Below, one piece after another: positions 8,610-14,813 of a stretch of 19,853 nt of DNA; positions within the stretch are counted from its first letter, which is position 1, and each line of letters starts with the position of its first letter. Source of the stretch: JAJFUB01 sp964622325 (GTDB lineage Bacteria > Armatimonadota > Zipacnadia > Zipacnadales > UBA11051); the NCBI GenBank assembly GCA_964622325.1, contig CAZUOJ010000063.1:1-19853 (forward strand), given 5' to 3'. The notes beneath the pieces are model-generated. The model was not told the DNA's origin and did not search any database. It saw nothing but the letters and a program-made list of their open reading frames with translations. The position numbers and the translations under genes are program-made.

Positions 8610-8963
8610 TTAGCGCAGCCTCATCGTTACAAGCACGAGCACAAGCCCCCAAAGCGTTGTTAAGCCGGCTGCGCACGCCATCCACAGCCAGCGATTGCCG
8701 CCTTCGGGCTCAGCCTGTCGCTTCCACAGGCTAAGCGCCATTAATCCCAGACTCAGCAGAAAAACAAGCAAAGGCCACAACAGAGAGGGCGGCGAAGAGG
8801 GCGGCGGCAAATCGCTTTGTGGATCTTCCTCCATCTCTACAAAATGTTGCGTCAGCGAGGCGGCTGGCGCAGCCAAGCGGATAGGGAGCGCAATGCCTAC
8901 AATCCAGAGCCCTATTAACAGGGCTACAGCTCCGGCCCAATAGGGATCTTCAAAATCAAACAT
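8610..8963 (-). CDS. Small membrane protein, three predicted helices; function unknown
   Basis: A 117-aa protein with three hydrophobic segments (about 11-31, 61-80 and 92-114) and an acidic, Pro/Ser-rich loop between the first two (MEEDPQSDLPPPSSPPS). No motif is recognisable. The ATG at 8963 has a GGGAAG site about 8 bases upstream. It lies 59 bases after trpG and before trpD, which is an unusual place for a membrane protein. It could be a chance passenger of the trp operon or a small transport or assembly factor; nothing in the sequence favours either. Confidence 0.7.
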   Translation of the reverse strand: MFDFEDPYWAGAVALLIGLWIVGIALPIRLAAPAASLTQHFVEMEEDPQSDLPPPSSPPSLLWPLLVFLLSLGLMALSLWKRQAEPEGGNRWLWMACAAGLTTLWGLVLVLVTMRLR

Positions 8964-9022
8964 CGCATAAGCTTCCCATTCAGGCGATCATCTTCGGCGC
9001 CGGCATTTTCTGTTTTGGCAGC

Positions 9023-9595
9023 TCACGCACAGCGCATTTGCAAAAAATTGCGCAACAAATCTTTTCCTACAGCCGTTAAAATTGACTCGGGATGAAATTG
9101 CACGCCCTCCACGACATATTCTGTATGGCGCAGCCCCATAATTTCCCCCTGATCGCTTTCCGCCGTGATTTCCAGGCAATTCGGCAGACTCTCTCTTTCC
9201 ACTAGCAGCGAATGATAACGCACAGCCTCAAAGGGATTGGGCAAGCCGATGAAAAGCCCTTTGCCATCATGATAGATGGGAGAAGTTTTGCCATGCATCA
9301 AACGGGAGGCGCGCACGACTTTGCCGCCAAAAGCCTGTCCAATGGCTTGATGGCCAAGACACACGCCTAAAATCGGCACACGTCCCGCCATCCGTTTTAT
9401 AAGTTCTAGAGAAATGCCGGCTTCATTGGGCGTGCACGGCCCTGGGGATATCACAATTCGCTCAGGCTGGAGCGCCTCTATCTCCTCCACTGTAATTTGA
9501 TCATTCCGAAAAACGAGAACTTCCTCCCCCAGCTCGGCTAAATATTGATATAAATTGAATGTAAAGCTATCATAATTATCGATTAGGATAAGCAT
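9023..9595 (-). CDS. trpG: Anthranilate synthase component II, glutamine amidotransferase subunit
   Basis: A 190-aa class I glutamine amidotransferase. It hydrolyses glutamine and channels ammonia to TrpE for anthranilate formation from chorismate. The N-terminus MLILIDNYDSFTFNL is typical of TrpG/PabA. The oxyanion loop SPGPCTPNEAG (50-60), nucleophile Cys79 in GVCLGHQ, and the His168/Glu170 pair in VQFHPE complete the catalytic triad. An AGGAGG site lies 5 bases before the ATG. It stands 53 bases downstream of trpE in the same direction. In many bacteria one such subunit also serves folate synthesis (PabA), so a double role is possible; no pab gene is in the window. Confidence 0.96.
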   Translation of the reverse strand: MLILIDNYDSFTFNLYQYLAELGEEVLVFRNDQITVEEIEALQPERIVISPGPCTPNEAGISLELIKRMAGRVPILGVCLGHQAIGQAFGGKVVRASRLMHGKTSPIYHDGKGLFIGLPNPFEAVRYHSLLVERESLPNCLEITAESDQGEIMGLRHTEYVVEGVQFHPESILTAVGKDLLRNFLQMRCA

Positions 9596-9648
9596 TTTCG
9601 CCTCCTGAAAATAGGCAATCTTCTGTTAATGACAAAATGCGCTTCTCT

Positions 9649-11208
9649 TTAGACGAGCCCCTGTTCGGCCATGCGTGCGGCATCCAGCAGCGCCCCCATC
9701 TTCATTAAAGTTTCGTTATATTCCGCTTCCGGATCGCTATCGGCGACAATGCCGCCGCCGGCTTGAAAATACGCCGTGTCGCCCTTCATAATGATTGTGC
9801 GCAATGTGATGCATGTATCCATGCTGCCCGAAAAGCTGAAATAGCCTACGGCGCCGGCATAGGGGCCTCGCCGCACGGGCTCCAGCTCCTCTATGATTTC
9901 CATGGCGCGGATTTTCGGAGCGCCTGTCACAGTCCCGGCCGGAAATGTCGCCCGCAGCACATCAAATTGATCTTTATCGGCGCGCAATTTGCCCACAACA
10001 TTGGAGACAATATGCATCACATGCGAATAGCGCTCTACTGTCATCAGTGCATCCACGCGCACGCTGCCCGGCTCGCAGACGCGGCCTATGTCGTTGCGAT
10101 GCAAATCCACTAGCATGATATGTTCGGCGCGCTCTTTTTCATCAGCTAAAAGCTCCTGTTCCAGCGCCAAATCTGCTTCCGGCGTCTGGCCGCGTCGGCG
10201 CGTTCCAGCAATCGGGCGCGTGACAACATGCCCTGCATCCTCTGTCACAAGAATCTCCGGCGAGGCGCCGATGATTTTCAGATCGCCAAAACTCAAATAA
10301 TACATGTAGGGCGAAGGATTGATAGCGCGCAGCGCCCGATACAAATCAAAAGGATCTACATCCAATTTCGCTTCACAGCGATGGGCTAAAACAACTTGTA
10401 TGACATCGCCTGCGGCAATATATTCTTTTGCTTTCAGCACAGCCTCGCGATGCTGGGCTTTTGTCATTGTGGAAGGCAGGGCGGAGGGATCATCGGGGAT
10501 TGTGCGGCGTCGCCCGGCGCCTTGTCCGCTCCTCCAGGCTTCCTCCGGCAAAGGCCCTGTTAGCACACGGATAATTTCTTCGATACGCTGCACGGCATCC
10601 CAATAGGCAGCCTGGGGATCCTCGCCAATTTCGGCGTGCGCCAGCACACGCACGCGATGCAGCACATGATCAAAAATTACGAGCGTATGGGCGAACATCA
10701 ATTGGCAATCGGGCAGCCCCAAATCATCTGGATTTTTTTCTGGCAGTTTTTCAAAGAAACGAACGAGATCATAGCCTAAATAGCCTACAGCTCCCCCACA
10801 AAAGCGCCTCCAGCCCGGCAATGGCACAAATGTATAAGCCGATAGCTGCCGTTTTAATTCGTGCAAAGGATCTTCTTGGGGGGACAGCTCTATTGTGGAA
10901 ATGCTGGGCACAAGGGGCGGGCTCCCTGTTGTCGACGCCGCAGCTTCCCGAGGATATGTTGTGATTGTGACAGTGCGCCCGCGGCTGCTGAAAATCTTAT
11001 ATGGATTGACAGCCAGATACGAATAGCGAGCGATATTTTCGCCTCCAGCGACGCTTTCCAACAAAAAGCCATAGCCCTGGCTAATAGCGCGAAGCTTCAA
11101 AAAAGCGGAAACAGGCGTATCCAGATCCGCTAAAATTTCCCGATACACAGGCACAAGATTGCCTTGCTGGGCCAGAGAAAGAAATGTTTTCAGATCGGGC
11201 GTGTACAT
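9649..11208 (-). CDS. trpE: Anthranilate synthase component I
   Basis: 519 aa from the ATG at 11208, which has a perfect AAGGAG site 6 bases upstream. The frame stays open to 11403, but the extra 65 residues cover the leader hairpins and have no family resemblance, so I reject the longer form. The enzyme makes anthranilate from chorismate and ammonia, the first committed step of tryptophan synthesis. The N-terminal part carries the LLES motif (49-52) tied to tryptophan feedback binding in this family, so the enzyme is probably inhibited by tryptophan. The chorismate-binding part has GTRRRG (335-340) and DLHRNDIG (368-375), followed by the GTVTGAPKIRAMEII stretch. It pairs with the adjacent TrpG. 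Regulation is likely at the transcript level by the upstream leader(s). Confidence 0.97.
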   Translation of the reverse strand: MYTPDLKTFLSLAQQGNLVPVYREILADLDTPVSAFLKLRAISQGYGFLLESVAGGENIARYSYLAVNPYKIFSSRGRTVTITTYPREAAASTTGSPPLVPSISTIELSPQEDPLHELKRQLSAYTFVPLPGWRRFCGGAVGYLGYDLVRFFEKLPEKNPDDLGLPDCQLMFAHTLVIFDHVLHRVRVLAHAEIGEDPQAAYWDAVQRIEEIIRVLTGPLPEEAWRSGQGAGRRRTIPDDPSALPSTMTKAQHREAVLKAKEYIAAGDVIQVVLAHRCEAKLDVDPFDLYRALRAINPSPYMYYLSFGDLKIIGASPEILVTEDAGHVVTRPIAGTRRRGQTPEADLALEQELLADEKERAEHIMLVDLHRNDIGRVCEPGSVRVDALMTVERYSHVMHIVSNVVGKLRADKDQFDVLRATFPAGTVTGAPKIRAMEIIEELEPVRRGPYAGAVGYFSFSGSMDTCITLRTIIMKGDTAYFQAGGGIVADSDPEAEYNETLMKMGALLDAARMAEQGLV

Positions 11209-11274
11209 GTCGGACTCCTTTGCACACAGATTATTCTGCAAATTTGCTTGCAGGCTTTTTGTGAGGCCAATGTA

Positions 11275-11299
11275 TAAAAAGGCTTTTACAGCAAAGCCT
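11275..11299 (-). terminator. Terminator-like hairpin in the trpE leader
   Basis: On the minus strand AGGCTTT (11299-11293), a 6-base loop, and AAAGCCT (11286-11280) form a perfect 7-bp stem, followed immediately by TTTTAT. It stands about 70 bases upstream of the trpE ATG, inside the stretch between trpS and trpE. That makes it an attenuator candidate, not an end-of-operon terminator. A second AAAGCCT at 11258-11252 could pair with the same 5' arm. Confidence 0.5.
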
Positions 11300-11406
11300 C
11301 TTTCTGTGGGCAAAGGGGCGTCCACGCGCGGCTCTGAGGCAAGGCCGCTGCGGCAGCAAATGTCCTGCGGCCAGAACATTGCGGCAGCCGAACTGACATA
11401 CAAAAA

Positions 11407-11493
11407 TTAAGCCTGAGCCTCAATCTGATATATCCGTATCGCGCTGGCATTAGCCAGGCCTTTTTGCGTGGCTGCTGTCGTGTTTTTTCGCAA
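11407..11493 (-). CDS. Possible leader ORF (28 codons, TTG start) upstream of trpE
   Basis: The best ribosome site in the trpS-trpE gap is AAAGGAGG (11509-11502), with a TTG 8 bases downstream. The frame runs 28 sense codons to TAA and encodes a basic peptide beginning (M)RKNTTAATQKGLAN. It has no Trp codon, so a simple tryptophan-sensing leader is unlikely; coupling or a chance ORF are alternatives. It ends about 110 bases before the terminator-like hairpin. Confidence 0.25.
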   Translation of the reverse strand: MRKNTTAATQKGLANASAIRIYQIEAQA

Positions 11494-11620
11494 TGTTGAA
11501 GCCTCCTTTGGGCCGTCACGATCACCCCCTTTCTAAAATGCAGCCTTTTTGGCCGCTAAAATCAGACGGAATAGGGCCTCTCCCGGCCCACAGGCTTCTC
11601 CCAGCCTGTGATCCGCCCTG

Positions 11621-12580
11621 TCAAAGTCCCACAGCTGCCCGCACTTCCTCTATCGTTTCACGAGCAATAGCGCGGGCTTTTTGGGCGCCAGCAGCCAGCA
11701 CATCCTCCACATATGCCATATCTTTAGCCAGCGCGGCGCGCTTTTCTCGCATCGGACCAAAATATTCTAAAAAGGCGGCTAATAATTGTTTCTTGTATTC
11801 GCCGTAGCCCACGCCGCCGGCCCGAAAGCTCTGTTCCATTTCCGCAGCCTGCTCCGGCGTGGCCATCAGGCGATACAAAAGATAGATTGTATTATTCATA
11901 GGATCTTTCGGCGCCTCTACAGGCGTCGAATCCGTTACAATGCTCATAATCTTCTTCTTTAATGTAGCCTCAGATTCAAAAATCTCAATCGTATTGTTAT
12001 AGCTCTTGGACATCTTCCGTCCATCTATCCCCGGCACAATCGCCGTATTTTCCAGAATATAGCCTTCGGGCATCGTAAATATCTCGCCATAAATGTTGTT
12101 GAAGCGCTGCGCCAGATCGCGCGTCACTTCTATATGTTGTTTTTGATCCTGCCCCACAGGCACAAGATCCGATTTGTAAATCAAAATATCCGCGGCCATC
12201 AGCACAGGATAGGCAAATAGTCCATGATCAGGGGACAGGCCCTGAGCAATTTTGTCCTTATAAGCATGACAGCGTTCCAAAAGGCCCATCGGGCAAATTG
12301 TGGACAAAATCCATGTCAGCTCGCACACTTCTGGCACATCGGATTGCCGAAAAATTGTTGCCTTCTGCGGATCTAGCCCCAGCGCCAGAAAATCTGCCGC
12401 CATCTCCAGCGTTTGGGCTCGCAGCGTGGGGCCATCGTGGATGGATGTGAGCGCATGATAATTGGCCAGAAAATAAAATCCCTCATGCTCCTCCTGTAAA
12501 GCCACATATTGCCGAATTGCGCCAAAATAATTTCCGATATGCAATTTCCCGGAGGGCTGAACGCCAGATAGCACGCGCAT
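11621..12580 (-). CDS. trpS: Tryptophanyl-tRNA synthetase
   Basis: A 319-aa class I aminoacyl-tRNA synthetase of normal TrpRS length. It charges tRNA-Trp with tryptophan using ATP. The HIGN motif (14-17), the tryptophan-pocket region with PVGQDQKQHIE (141-151), and KMSKS (189-193) are all present and well spaced. An AAGGAG site sits 8 bases before the ATG at 12580. It is the first gene after a leader with a Trp-rich peptide and a terminator. Its expression is therefore predicted to rise when charged tRNA-Trp is scarce. trpE, trpG and trpD follow in the same direction, so tRNA charging and tryptophan synthesis appear to be controlled together. Confidence 0.97.
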   Translation of the reverse strand: MRVLSGVQPSGKLHIGNYFGAIRQYVALQEEHEGFYFLANYHALTSIHDGPTLRAQTLEMAADFLALGLDPQKATIFRQSDVPEVCELTWILSTICPMGLLERCHAYKDKIAQGLSPDHGLFAYPVLMAADILIYKSDLVPVGQDQKQHIEVTRDLAQRFNNIYGEIFTMPEGYILENTAIVPGIDGRKMSKSYNNTIEIFESEATLKKKIMSIVTDSTPVEAPKDPMNNTIYLLYRLMATPEQAAEMEQSFRAGGVGYGEYKKQLLAAFLEYFGPMREKRAALAKDMAYVEDVLAAGAQKARAIARETIEEVRAAVGL

Positions 12581-12644
12581 TTCTATGGCTCCTTTTGCTT
12601 TGATTTTTTATATATGTCTTTTGATTTGTTAGCTTAAGCCCTGG

Positions 12645-12682
12645 AAAAATGAAAAGCCGTGGGAGCGGGGCGCCCACGGCTT
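12645..12682 (-). terminator. Attenuator terminator (3:4 hairpin) before trpS
   Basis: On the minus strand AAGCCGTGGG (12682-12673) pairs perfectly with CCCACGGCTT (12663-12654) across a 9-base GC-rich loop, followed by TTCATTTTT. Outer bases ATGAA and TTCAT extend the stem. It lies about 65 bases before the trpS ATG and behind the Trp leader peptide, as expected of a regulated terminator. The plus-strand reading also has a T-run (12690-12697), so it could work in both directions, but no plus-strand gene runs into it. Confidence 0.8.
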
Positions 12683-12732
12683 GTTTTCATTTTTTTGGCT
12701 TATTTTGCACAGACAGCACGGCGGGCGCCCGC

Positions 12733-12780
12733 TTATGCGAGCTTGCGCCACGCCCAAAAGAACAATGCCATCTGTGCCAT
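12733..12780 (-). CDS. trpL: Tryptophan leader peptide, 15 aa, two Trp codons
   Basis: The peptide MAQMALFFWAWRKLA is followed by TAA at 12735-12733. The two Trp codons (12756-12754 and 12750-12748) are separated by one Ala codon and lie 16 bases before the antiterminator arm, the spacing needed for a stalled ribosome to leave that arm free. The stop codon abuts the arm. It acts by being translated, not as a mature protein. No ribosome site is visible: the predicted RNA start is only 4-6 bases before the first ATG. Translation may therefore be leaderless, or may start at the second in-frame ATG (12771). The arrangement of Trp codons, stop and terminator makes chance unlikely. Confidence 0.78.
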   Translation of the reverse strand: MAQMALFFWAWRKLA

Positions 12781-12790
12781 TGTGCTAAAA

Positions 12791-12819
12791 ATCATATCGC
12801 ACAGTCGCCATTTCGTCAA
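12791..12819 (-). promoter_or_regulatory. Strong sigma70-like promoter of the trp leader-trpS operon
   Basis: Minus-strand TTGACG (-35, 12819-12814) and TATGAT (-10, 12796-12791) are separated by exactly 17 bases. Each differs from consensus by one base. Transcription should begin at about 12786-12784. It lies in the short spacer 21 bases past the stop codon of the class V PLP enzyme. No TrpR-like palindrome overlaps it. Confidence 0.8.
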
Positions 12820-12839
12820 GATATTTTTCCCGGCAATTT

Positions 12840-13988
12840 CTATCCGCCTGGAGCCTGGACAATCAGCTCTAAAGCCTGATTGATTTCTTCTTCCGTGTTA
12901 TAAAAATGCGGCGAAAAGCGTACAGCCCCGCCACGCTCAGCGCATATTACGCCTTGTGCGGAGAGCCATTGCACGAGCTGTCGAGCCTCTTTTTGGGGAT
13001 GTTGAAAGCTGACAATGCCCGAACGTTCGCCTGGGCCACGGGGAGACATAATCACACAGCCGATTTCTTGCAATCGCTCACACAAATAATCCGTAAGCGC
13101 TAAAATTTCTTTTTCTACAAGAGGAGGGCCCGCCTCCAAAAACAGAGCCGCGGAGGCGCCCAGCGCATGAATGCCCACGACATTGTGGGAGCCTTCTTCA
13201 AAACGCCGCGCTTCGGGCAGGGGCGCGAATTGATAATCCAGATAATTCTCCGCATTCTCTACGCTCATCCAGCCAATATGAAACGGCACAAGCTCATCCA
13301 ATATCTGCCGCCGCACATACAGCACGCCGCAGCCTTCCACAGACAGCATCCATTTATGCCCATCGGCCGCCATAAAATCTACGGCATAGCGGGACAAATC
13401 CAGCTGCAGCGCCCCCAGGCCCTGAATGGCATCCAGAATAAAATAACAGTGCCGATCCCGACACAATTGCGAAAGCTTCCCCAAATCTATCCGAAAGCCG
13501 TTTGTGAATTGAATCCAGCTTAACGCAATAGCACGTGTGCGGCGATCCATCGCCGCGATAAGATCGTCCATGAGCAAACGGCCCTGGCGCAGCCCCACAA
13601 AACGTGTCTGTACGCCTATGCGCTCCAGCCCCAGCCACGGATAGACATTAGCGGGAAATTCCACGGCGCATGTGACGATGTTATCGCCCTCTTGCCAGGG
13701 AATGCTGCCCGCAACGATGAGCAGGCCTGTTGTTGTGTTTTTGACAAAGGCGATTTCTTCGGGCGCCGCCCGCACAAGCCGCGCCAGATTCTGGCGCGCC
13801 TGGCGGATGTTTTCTGTCCATTGCTGATAATTCTTTTCTGTGGCGCCGCCTTCCATTTGTTGTTGCAGCACGCGCTGCGCGGCTTCTGCCGTTCGGCGCG
13901 GCAGCGGACACACGCCCGCATGATTAAAATATATCGCCTGACGCGTAACAGGAAATTCCTCCCGATATTTCGCCGCTAATTCGCCCAT
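12840..13988 (-). CDS. Class V aminotransferase-fold PLP-dependent enzyme (cysteine desulfurase-like, lacking the usual catalytic Cys loop)
   Basis: I choose the ATG at 13988 (382 aa). The frame extends to 14120, but that would overlap the LamG gene, and the family N-terminus (YFNHAGVCPLP, residues 20-30) fits the short form; an AAGGA site lies about 10 bases upstream. PLP-binding features are clear: D186 and Q189 in LDAIQG, and Schiff-base K212 in DGHKWM. Near the C-terminus GVICAERGGAVRFSPHFYN replaces the loop in which group II desulfurases carry RxGHHCA. Sulfur transfer is therefore doubtful, and an isopenicillin-N-epimerase-like or other class V reaction is more likely. The start is one base past the LamG stop, so translation is coupled. 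It is the last gene of the carbohydrate cluster. Confidence 0.85.
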   Translation of the reverse strand: MGELAAKYREEFPVTRQAIYFNHAGVCPLPRRTAEAAQRVLQQQMEGGATEKNYQQWTENIRQARQNLARLVRAAPEEIAFVKNTTTGLLIVAGSIPWQEGDNIVTCAVEFPANVYPWLGLERIGVQTRFVGLRQGRLLMDDLIAAMDRRTRAIALSWIQFTNGFRIDLGKLSQLCRDRHCYFILDAIQGLGALQLDLSRYAVDFMAADGHKWMLSVEGCGVLYVRRQILDELVPFHIGWMSVENAENYLDYQFAPLPEARRFEEGSHNVVGIHALGASAALFLEAGPPLVEKEILALTDYLCERLQEIGCVIMSPRGPGERSGIVSFQHPQKEARQLVQWLSAQGVICAERGGAVRFSPHFYNTEEEINQALELIVQAPGG

Positions 13989-13989
13989 C

Positions 13990-14760
13990 TCATCTTGTTC
14001 CTTTTGGCTCCGCCTGATTGGGCGTAAAATCGTGCGTATAGCGCGCCATATCTGAAATCCGCAATTCATCCAGCGCACAATCCGCCACATAGCTGTGATA
14101 GATGCTGGCGCCCACGGCAAAACGTTCGCCGATTAAATCCATCCCCTCGCCTGTGGCGAGGCGCCCCTGCAACTTCCCATCTACATACAGCCGATCCTCT
14201 TGGGGCGAATATGTGACAGCAATATGATGCCATTCTCCAATCTGCCATTTCAAGGGATAACTGATTGTCCATGTTTTTTCTTTGGCGCTGCCATTTTGTC
14301 GTGCCCACACAAGCACATAGGGCTCGCCGGGCTTGCCGTCAAAATGGCTCAGAACAAGCGCAAAGCCGTGATTGCCTTCCACATATTTGCCGCTGCTTAA
14401 TAGATAGCGCAGCTTGGGAGATTTTTCTGTCGTCCGCACGAGCTCGCTTAAAGGCTGAGCCCATAATTCTATTGTGCCTTGGCGCAGATTGATGTTTCCG
14501 GCGCTTGCATATTGCACGCCTGTTGTAATCGGCGCCACGCTTTGGGCAAAGGGCAAAAACCCTAGAGGCATAAAAAGGGCTTTGCCCACGCGCCCGGGAA
14601 CAAAGGCTGCCACGCCTGAGGGATGAGGCGAGCCCACAGAAAAATCCGCCCGCGCCGAGCCCTCAAAATGGCACAAAAATAAAGTGTGCTCATCGGCTTC
14701 TATTGCCCCCAGGGCAGGCGACACAACTGATAATATCACAAGCCAGATCATTCGTTTCAT
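13990..14760 (-). CDS. Secreted LamG/concanavalin A-like domain protein
   Basis: 256 aa from the ATG at 14760, which is followed by a signal-peptide-like sequence (MKRMIWLVILSVVSPALGA) and has an AGGAAG site about 7 bases upstream. The frame is open to 15090, but that would overlap the 3' end of the preceding gene by 277 bases, so I reject it. The mature part has the jelly-roll signatures of the laminin-G-like/pentraxin group: GTIELWAQP, GEWHHIAVTYSPQEDRLYVDGKL and DCALDELRISDMAR. Such domains usually bind sugars or cover glycoside hydrolase substrates and are common in environmental polysaccharide degraders. No catalytic domain is attached. It follows the large secreted protein by 53 bases and probably works with it outside the cytoplasm. 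Confidence 0.83.
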   Translation of the reverse strand: MKRMIWLVILSVVSPALGAIEADEHTLFLCHFEGSARADFSVGSPHPSGVAAFVPGRVGKALFMPLGFLPFAQSVAPITTGVQYASAGNINLRQGTIELWAQPLSELVRTTEKSPKLRYLLSSGKYVEGNHGFALVLSHFDGKPGEPYVLVWARQNGSAKEKTWTISYPLKWQIGEWHHIAVTYSPQEDRLYVDGKLQGRLATGEGMDLIGERFAVGASIYHSYVADCALDELRISDMARYTHDFTPNQAEPKGTR

Positions 14761-14813
14761 TTTCTGCTTCCTGCCCCTCATCTGCGTCTGATTAAATCTT
14801 CTCTTCGGCAATA

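Larger units (their letters stand above)
11209..11620 (-). promoter_or_regulatory. Structured trpS-trpE intergenic region, possible second leader/attenuator
   Basis: These 412 bases hold no convincing long gene. In transcription order they contain two hairpins with the same GGGAGA loop (11610-11589 and 11589-11574), an AAAGGAGG ribosome site (11509-11502) followed 8 bases later by a TTG-started 28-codon ORF (11493-11407), a CTGGC-TAAT-GCCAG hairpin, an 8-bp hairpin with a GCCG loop (11379-11360), and a terminator-like hairpin (11299-11280). Near the trpE start lies a small stem (CTGCAA/TTGCAG, 11253-11236) that excludes a second one (TTTGCA/TGCAAA, 11242-11219) touching the trpE ribosome site. 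Copies of AGGCTT at 11504-11499 and 11414-11409 could compete for the terminator 3' arm. No tandem Trp codons, T-box consensus or strong promoter is seen, so the mechanism is open. Confidence 0.5.
12645..12786 (-). promoter_or_regulatory. Ribosome-mediated tryptophan attenuator controlling trpS (and trpEGD)
   Basis: The leader RNA of about 142 nt has the full set of trpL-type elements. Region 1 is the end of the leader-peptide coding sequence. It pairs with region 2 through an outer 12-bp stem (12777-12766 with 12718-12707, two G-U pairs) and an inner GCTCGC-ATAA-GCGGGC hairpin (12742-12727). Region 2 (12732-12721, GCGGGCGCCCGC) starts right after the leader stop codon. It can instead pair with region 3 (12677-12665), giving 12 bp with one bulged C and breaking the terminator. 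A ribosome stalled at the Trp codons leaves region 2 free, so transcription continues. One that reaches the stop codon covers region 2, so the terminator forms. The folding was done by eye. Confidence 0.78.

Noticed and set aside
11209..11403. 65-residue N-terminal extension of trpE
   Set aside because: It covers the terminator-like hairpin and shows no family similarity, while the ATG at 11208 has a perfect ribosome site and the normal TrpE N-terminus.
11400..11425. trpE promoter (TTGAGG, 17 bases, TATGTC)
   Set aside because: Both boxes are weak matches, and it would start inside the structured region. Left as unproven.
11446..11466. Plus-strand terminator (CTGGC/GCCAG followed by a T-run)
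   Set aside because: No plus-strand gene reads into it and the stem is only 5 bp.
12580..12640. Separate promoter for trpS (TTAAGC, 17 bases, TATATA)
   Set aside because: The -35 is poor and the region is simply AT-rich. It cannot be excluded, but it is not supported next to the strong promoter at 12819-12791.
12645..12786. T-box riboswitch in front of trpS
   Set aside because: The conserved T-box sequence (AGGGUGGNACCGCG type) and specifier stem are absent. GGGCGTGG at 12755-12748 is only a partial likeness and is explained by the Trp codons of the leader peptide.
12645..12786. Free-standing small RNA such as 6S or SRP RNA
   Set aside because: A promoter, a long rod-like stem and a terminator first suggested this, but the Trp-codon ORF and the 2:3/3:4 pairing explain the region better, and no SRP or 6S consensus loop is seen.
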